Of a DNA stretch of 64,000 nucleotides, positions 59,849-64,000 are shown piece after piece. Position 1 is the stretch's first letter; each line of letters opens with the position of its first letter. Made by a program: the position numbers and the translations under genes. A model generated the notes under the pieces. That model saw only the letters and a program-made list of their open reading frames with translations. It was not told the origin of the DNA and ran no database searches. The DNA lies in contig NZ_JANLCK010000011.1 in the NCBI RefSeq assembly GCF_024979315.1, positions 47,873 to 111,872 of the forward strand, written 5' to 3'. This DNA is from Herbiconiux oxytropis (GTDB lineage Bacteria > Actinomycetota > Actinomycetes > Actinomycetales > Microbacteriaceae).

Positions 59849-60763
59849 TCAGTCACTCTCGATCGGCCCCCGCCACCCGTTCACGGGCAGATTGAACTTG
59901 CGCACCAGGCGATCGGTGAACGGCGCCATCGCGAGCCGCGCGAGCCGCACGGGGGTGGAGGATCGCCGCACGATCACGCGGGCACCTCGCGGGAGGTCGC
60001 GCATCCGTCTGCCGTCGCTCCAGAGCACGGCTCCGCCTTGGCTCCGGTCGAGCACCTCCACGGCGAGAGCGGAGTCCGGCCCCACCACGAGCGGCCGGGC
60101 GAAGAGAGCGTGAGCGCTGAGCGGCACCATCAGGAGCGCGTCGAGGCTCGGCCACACCACGGGGCCGCCGGCGGAGAAGGAGTACGCGGTCGATCCGGTG
60201 GGGGTCGACATCACGACACCGTCGCAGCCGAAGCTCGACAGCGGGCGGCCGTCGACCTCGATCACGACCTCGAGCATCCGCTCGCGACTGGCCTTCTCCA
60301 CGGTCGCCTCGTTGAGCGCCCAGGTCTCGTAGACCACTTCGGAGGCGACCTTCACCCGCACCGAGAGCGTCATCCGCTCCTCCACGAGGTAGTCGCGCTC
60401 GAGGGCGCGCTGCACGCTGGACGCGAGGTCCTCGCGCTCGCTCTCGGCGAGGAAGCCCACGTGCCCGAGGTTCACGCCGAGCAGCGGCACGGTCGAGCCG
60501 CGCACGATCTCGGCGGCGCGGAGGATGGTGCCGTCCCCGCCCAGCACGATCACGAGCTCGAGATCCGAGATCGCGACGGAGTCGCCGAGCACCTCGTAGG
60601 GCCGCAGCCGCTCGAGCACCTCGGGGTGGTCATCGTCGTCGACGTGTGCGATCACGGGATGCACTCCGGCCTCCCGGAGCTGCCGGCACACGCTGAGCGC
60701 GGCGTCCACGGAATCGCTCCGCCCGGTGTGCAGCACCACGAGGATGTATCGTTCAGCGGCCAC
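59849..60763 (-). CDS. nadK: NAD kinase
   Basis: A 304-residue enzyme phosphorylating NAD to NADP. VIVLGGDGTILRAAEI is the GGDG motif, GVNLGHVGFLAESE the second conserved segment, and VMSTPTGSTAYSFSAGGPVVWPSLDALLMVPLSAHALFARPLVV the NAD-binding/quaternary-contact region. It lies between tlyA (three-base gap) and recN (six-base gap), the standard order in many Gram-positive bacteria. Confidence 0.95.
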   Translation of the reverse strand: MAAERYILVVLHTGRSDSVDAALSVCRQLREAGVHPVIAHVDDDDHPEVLERLRPYEVLGDSVAISDLELVIVLGGDGTILRAAEIVRGSTVPLLGVNLGHVGFLAESEREDLASSVQRALERDYLVEERMTLSVRVKVASEVVYETWALNEATVEKASRERMLEVVIEVDGRPLSSFGCDGVVMSTPTGSTAYSFSAGGPVVWPSLDALLMVPLSAHALFARPLVVGPDSALAVEVLDRSQGGAVLWSDGRRMRDLPRGARVIVRRSSTPVRLARLAMAPFTDRLVRKFNLPVNGWRGPIESD

Positions 60764-60766
60764 GGC

Positions 60767-61570
60767 TCATCCTCCTGTCAGCTCGGTCACGCGGTCCAAC
60801 CATTCTGTCGGATGCGAGCCCTCGCGTTCGCTGAACCAGACCAGGTACTCGAGGTTCCCCGAGCCGCCGGCGATCGGCGAGCGGATGAGCCCGGCGGTCT
60901 TCAGGCCGAGGTCGAAGGCGCTCCACAGCACGTTCGAGACGGCGTCGGCGCGGAGGTCGCGGTTCTTCACGATCCCCTCCTTCACCCCGGTGCGACCCAC
61001 CTCGAACTGCGGCTTCACGAGCAGCACGAAGTCGGCGCCCGGCCAAGCCAGTGCCCGCAGCGGTGCGAGCACGAGACCGAGCGAGATGAACGAGAGGTCG
61101 CCCACCACGAGGTCCACGGGCCCTTCGACACCGGATGCCCCGGCCAGCGTCTCCGGGGTCGCGTACCGCAGGTTGTAGCCCTCCACCGTCACCACCCGCT
61201 GATCCTTCGCGATGATCGGATCGAGCTGCCCGTGCCCCACGTCGGCGGCGATCACCTGCCGCGCCCCGCGTTCGAGCAGCACCTGGGTGAACCCGCCCGT
61301 CGAGGCACCGGCGTCCAGGGCGAGGGCGCCTTCGACGGCCACCGCCGGGAAGGCGTCGAGAGCTGCGATGAGCTTGTTGGCGCCGCGACTGACGTAGCGG
61401 TCGACGGCGTCGACCGACACCACCTGCTCCTCCTCCACGGGGAACGAGGCCTTCACCACGGGATCGCCGTCGACGCGCACGTAGCCCTTGGCGATGAGCC
61501 GGGCGGCGTGAGTGCGAGAGCGCGCCAGACCACGGGCGGCCACGACGGCGTCGAGTCGCGAACTAGGCAT
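60767..61570 (-). CDS. tlyA: TlyA-family rRNA methyltransferase / hemolysin-like
   Basis: A 267-residue protein with an N-terminal S4 RNA-binding domain (SRLDAVVAARGLARSRTHAARLIAKGYVRVDG, residues 3-34) and an FtsJ-like methyltransferase domain (ALDAGASTGGFTQVLLERGARQVIAADVGHGQL with motif I, DLVVGDLSFISLGLVLAPL with motif IV). In mycobacteria TlyA 2'-O-methylates 16S and 23S rRNA and sets capreomycin sensitivity. It overlaps the 61-residue gene upstream by eight bases. Confidence 0.93.
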   Translation of the reverse strand: MPSSRLDAVVAARGLARSRTHAARLIAKGYVRVDGDPVVKASFPVEEEQVVSVDAVDRYVSRGANKLIAALDAFPAVAVEGALALDAGASTGGFTQVLLERGARQVIAADVGHGQLDPIIAKDQRVVTVEGYNLRYATPETLAGASGVEGPVDLVVGDLSFISLGLVLAPLRALAWPGADFVLLVKPQFEVGRTGVKEGIVKNRDLRADAVSNVLWSAFDLGLKTAGLIRSPIAGGSGNLEYLVWFSEREGSHPTEWLDRVTELTGG

Positions 61571-61748
61571 TCGTTCCCGTGCTGTCGCTGCCCTCGAGGC
61601 GCGACTTCAGCTGGTCGTGCACCTGGGCGTAAGCAGTGGCGCGCTGATCGAGCGGCTGCTCCTCGATCACGCGGAGCCGGGGCACCAGGGCGTCATCGAG
61701 CGCCTCGTGCGGGCTCATGCCACGGGGGTCGACCTGCTCTGTGCTCAC
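61563..61748 (-). CDS. Small hypothetical protein between HAD hydrolase and tlyA
   Basis: A 61-residue acidic, helical protein starting at GTG (MSTEQVDPRGMSPHEALDDALV). The segment IEEQPLDQRATAYAQVHDQLKSRLEGSD would form one amphipathic helix. No membrane segment or known domain. Proteins of this size with this HDQL(K)xRLE pattern are commonly seen next to tlyA in actinobacteria, which supports it as real. Its stop overlaps the tlyA start by eight bases. Confidence 0.7.
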   Translation of the reverse strand: MSTEQVDPRGMSPHEALDDALVPRLRVIEEQPLDQRATAYAQVHDQLKSRLEGSDSTGTNA

Positions 61749-61768
61749 CCCTTCAGCGTACCCGCCCC

Positions 61769-62794
61769 TCAGCTGTAGAGGGCGGGCTCCACGTCGAGGG
61801 CGTGGATCGCGAGGCCCGAGTTCCAGATGGCCGCAGAACCGGCGCGCACGAGGTCGACCGGAGTGTCCCCCGGCTTCACGATGCGCACCACGTGGCCCTT
61901 CATCCGCACCACCGCCGACCCCACGCTCGTCTCCGTGCCGTCCTTCGACGTCTCGGTCACCGGATACTCCTCGAAGAGCTGGCGGAGGTCCTCGAGGATG
62001 AAGTCGGGCCGGCAGTCCACCGGTGCCGCCAGAAGCTGCTTCGCGCGGTCGATCCCCGTGAGCACGTGGATCGCGCGCAGCCCGGCGCGCTTGGCGCCCT
62101 TCGTGTCGGTGTCGAGCCGATCGCCGAGGAACGCGGCGCTCGAGGCGGTGGCGCCGAATCGGGCCACGGCCTCCTCGAAGATCGCGACCTCGGGCTTGCC
62201 GGCCACCACGGGAAGCCGGCCCACGGCGGTGTGCACGGCGGAGACGAGCGTGCCGTTGCCCGGCGCGATCCCGCCGGCCACCGGGATGGTCCAGTCGGTG
62301 TTGGTGGCCACCCAGTGCACGGCGGGGTCGTGCAGCGCGAAGCTCGCCTCGGCCAGCTGCTTCCAGCCCACCTCCGGCGCGAAGCCCTGCACCACGGCTG
62401 CGGGCCCATCGGCCGCGGCCCGTGTCACCACGAGCCCCGCCTTCTCCACCTCGGAGGTCAGCCCCTCGCCACCCACCACGAGCACCGTCGCACCGGGTTC
62501 GACCAGCGTGGCCAGGATGCGCATGGCCGCTTGCGGCGACGTCACCACGTCCTCGGCAGCCACACTCAGCCCGAAGCTCGAGAGGTGCTCGGCGACCTGG
62601 GCGTCGGTGCGCGAGGCATTGTTGGTGACGTAGCCGGTGCGGATGCCGGCAGCCACCGCACGAGCCAGCGACTCCGCGGCGAACGGTATCGCCGCCGGCC
62701 CCTGGTAGACCACCCCGTCGAGATCGGCGAGCACGGTGTCGATGCCGTCGAGGGGAAGCACGGTCTCGACCCTTCTGCTGCGGAACAGACTCAT
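61769..62794 (-). CDS. HAD-superfamily (subfamily IIA) phosphatase
   Basis: A 341-residue hydrolase of the NagD/PGP group. VLADLDGVVYQGPAAIPFAAESL carries the nucleophile Asp, YVTNNASRTDAQVAEHL the Thr/Ser motif II, and FLGDRLDTDTKGAKRAGLRAIHVLTG the acidic motif IV, with the cap domain between. It dephosphorylates sugar phosphates or phosphoglycolate-like metabolites. The ATG shares a base with the stop of the repeat-protein gene upstream (TGATG); a GTG three bases earlier is the alternative. Confidence 0.88.
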   Translation of the reverse strand: MSLFRSRRVETVLPLDGIDTVLADLDGVVYQGPAAIPFAAESLARAVAAGIRTGYVTNNASRTDAQVAEHLSSFGLSVAAEDVVTSPQAAMRILATLVEPGATVLVVGGEGLTSEVEKAGLVVTRAAADGPAAVVQGFAPEVGWKQLAEASFALHDPAVHWVATNTDWTIPVAGGIAPGNGTLVSAVHTAVGRLPVVAGKPEVAIFEEAVARFGATASSAAFLGDRLDTDTKGAKRAGLRAIHVLTGIDRAKQLLAAPVDCRPDFILEDLRQLFEEYPVTETSKDGTETSVGSAVVRMKGHVVRIVKPGDTPVDLVRAGSAAIWNSGLAIHALDVEPALYS

Positions 62795-63873
62795 CACGCC
62801 TTCTCGTCCTCGTCGAAGTCCTCGAACTCCTCCACGATCTCGATCACGTCGTCGGCGTCGTCGCCTCCGTTCAGGGCGGCGTCAGCTCGTGCGGCGAGCT
62901 CACGCCAGCGCGCCGATTCCTCCTCCATGCCGAGCTCCTCGAGCACTTCGGCGTAGGCATCGAACAGGTCGGGGCTGTAGGAGTAGGCCACCGTCGCATC
63001 GAGCTGCGGGATCTCGAGCTCCGCCAGCGCCGCATCCGGCTGACCGAGATCCAGTCGCGCGCCGGACATCGCGATCGCCACGGCCACCTGAGCGGCGGGC
63101 GAGAGCGTCGAGCGCTCCACAGACCGACCGGTCTCGAGCGCGCGATCGGGACGACCCATCCCCCGCTCACTGTCGACGAGAAGGGCCAGCTGCTCGTTGG
63201 AGCCGGAGATCCGACGGTAGGTGCGGAGCTCCCGCAGCGCGAGCGCGAAGTCTCCGGTCCGATAGGCGGTGATGGCGAGGGTCTCGCGCACCACTCCGAT
63301 GCGGCCGGCGCGACGCGACGCCGAGATGGCGTGCTGATGGGCAAGCTCAGGATCGTCATCGATCAGGCGCGCAGCCATCGCGAGGTGGCGGGCGACCTCC
63401 TCGGCGTTCTCCTTATTGAGGGTCTTCAGCTGCAGTCGCGCCCCCTTGTCGAGGTCGCGCGCCGTCACGTCCTCCGGGATCTCGGGGTCGTCGTGGCGCG
63501 TGCGGACCGCGCGGAGCTCTCTCGCCCTCAGCTCATCCTCGGTCAGCGGAGGCCGTTCGAACCGCTGCGCGCCCGCGTCGTTGCGGGCGGGCTTGCCGTC
63601 TTTCGTCCAGAGCCGACGCTCGCCCGACTGACCTCCGCGGTCGGGGCGCTGGCCGCCGCGCTCAGGACGCTGCCCCCCGCGCTCAGGCCGCTGACCGCTG
63701 CGCTCAGGACGGCCACCCCGGTCAGGACGCTGCCCCCCGCGCTCGGGCCGCTGCCCCTGATCCGGTCGCGAACTGCTGTCGCGGCGAGGCTGGAACGGGC
63801 GCTTGTCGCCATCGCGCCGAGGCGTGTGCGGTCGCTTGTCAGCACGACGCTTCTCGTCATCAGGCTCGGTCAC
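62794..63873 (-). CDS. RG-rich repeat protein with TPR-like helical domain
   Basis: A 359-residue protein. Residues 1-36 are Lys/Arg/Asp-rich; residues 37-84 are a tandem repeat of GQRPERG-type units; from about 85 (ERRLWTKDGKPARNDAGAQRFERPPL) a helical domain with TPR-like pairs follows (EEVARHLAMAARLIDDDPELAHQHAISASRRAGRIGVVRETLAITAYRTGDFALALRELRTYRRI), ending in an acidic tail (DDVIEIVEEFEDFDEDEKA). The RG-type tract could bind rRNA or nucleic acid, fitting its place beside the rRNA operon. GAGGAG lies before the GTG at 63873. The function is unknown. Confidence 0.8.
   Translation of the reverse strand: MTEPDDEKRRADKRPHTPRRDGDKRPFQPRRDSSSRPDQGQRPERGGQRPDRGGRPERSGQRPERGGQRPERGGQRPDRGGQSGERRLWTKDGKPARNDAGAQRFERPPLTEDELRARELRAVRTRHDDPEIPEDVTARDLDKGARLQLKTLNKENAEEVARHLAMAARLIDDDPELAHQHAISASRRAGRIGVVRETLAITAYRTGDFALALRELRTYRRISGSNEQLALLVDSERGMGRPDRALETGRSVERSTLSPAAQVAVAIAMSGARLDLGQPDAALAELEIPQLDATVAYSYSPDLFDAYAEVLEELGMEEESARWRELAARADAALNGGDDADDVIEIVEEFEDFDEDEKA
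63622..63765. repeat. In-frame RG-rich tandem repeat
   Basis: About 144 bases encoding residues 37-84 of the protein above. Units of roughly 24 bases encode RGGQRPE/D-type octapeptides, repeated about six times with small changes. A related, less regular RPxRGD tract is encoded in the DEAD-box helicase gene. Confidence 0.8.
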
Positions 63874-63901
63874 GATGGCTCCTCTGTTGGTGTTGTTAAC
63901 G

Positions 63902-63935
63902 CAAAATGACCACCCATTGCTGGGTGGCCATTTTG
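63902..63935 (-). terminator. Intrinsic terminator of the rRNA operon
   Basis: Arms 63902-63916 and 63921-63935 pair at 14 of 15 positions (the other is a G-U in RNA) around a four-base loop. Read on the minus strand it follows the 5S gene by about nine bases and ends in TTTTG, a short U-run. Confidence 0.85.
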
Positions 63936-63943
63936 TGAAGTAA

Positions 63944-64000
63944 GTCCGGCGGTGTCCTACTCTCCCACAAGGTCCCCCTTGCAGTACCATCGGCGCAGAG
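63944..64000 (-). rRNA. rrf: 5S ribosomal RNA, 3' portion
   Basis: On the minus strand the sequence reads ...GGTACTGCAAGGGGGACC, then GTGGGAGAGTAGGACACC, then GCCGGAC, the conserved 3' part of bacterial 5S rRNA. The gene continues beyond the window, and the rest of the operon should lie there. The exact 3' end (63944 or a base either side) is estimated. Confidence 0.92.

Noticed and set aside
63622..63765. CRISPR-like array
   Set aside because: The repeats are short, contiguous, in frame with a protein and without unique spacers.

Overview
This window is GC-rich chromosomal DNA of an actinobacterium, most likely a member of the Microbacteriaceae. The evidence is the codon use, the leaderless promoters, and the gene order der-cmk-tyrA-rluB-scpB-scpA-parA-xerD-nudix-pyrG-recN-nadK-tlyA next to an rRNA operon. 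The species cannot be named from the sequence. Most of the window reads as core chromosome. It also holds one catabolic/transport locus (26.2-36.8 kb), one toxin-antitoxin locus (41.2-43.1 kb) and several structured intergenic elements.

1-8.2 kb: the 3' end of a Clp ATPase, small membrane proteins, tRNA-Cys, a CDP-alcohol phosphatidyltransferase, a sigma-factor partner-switching set (STAS antagonist, HATPase kinase, convergent GAF-PP2C phosphatase), a deazaflavin-type oxidoreductase, a secreted transglycosylase-like protein and NAD(P)H-hydrate epimerase. 8.2-17.9 kb: an AI-2E family permease, a GntR regulator, a split end-joining pair (ATP-dependent ligase and LigD-type polymerase, convergent), flotillin, a methyltransferase, a Gfo/Idh/MocA oxidoreductase, a secreted lysozyme-fold protein and a CoA-ester lyase. 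17.9-26.1 kb: PEP carboxylase and a DEAD-box helicase fired from head-to-head leaderless promoters, a 2-oxoglutarate/Fe(II)-type dioxygenase, and a copZ-copA copper operon with a CsoR-type operator.

26.2-40.2 kb: an aldehyde dehydrogenase, GMC oxidoreductase and NTF2-like protein operon runs head-on into an opposite operon. That operon encodes a sugar-type ABC importer (lipoprotein, ATPase, two permeases) coupled by 4-base overlaps to a gluconate-dehydrogenase-type small subunit and a second GMC flavoprotein. A LysR regulator is divergent from it. Then follow a second LysR gene and a divergent MFS transporter with a clear LysR box between them. 40.2-46.3 kb: a 5'-3' exonuclease, a leaderless HipA-family toxin-antitoxin pair with a composite antitoxin, a lipoprotein, tRNA-Pro, and a TetR-ROK pair; base composition drops visibly here.

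46.3-64 kb: one long minus-strand run of housekeeping genes, from an RG-rich repeat protein next to the rRNA operon down to der. Translational coupling by 4-17 base overlaps is the rule. Two exceptions stand out: the xerD-parA gap, which is full of hairpins, and the scpA-scpB junction, which appears to have been split by a small three-hairpin element flanked by near-identical 21-base repeats. The window ends inside a 5S rRNA gene on the minus strand.
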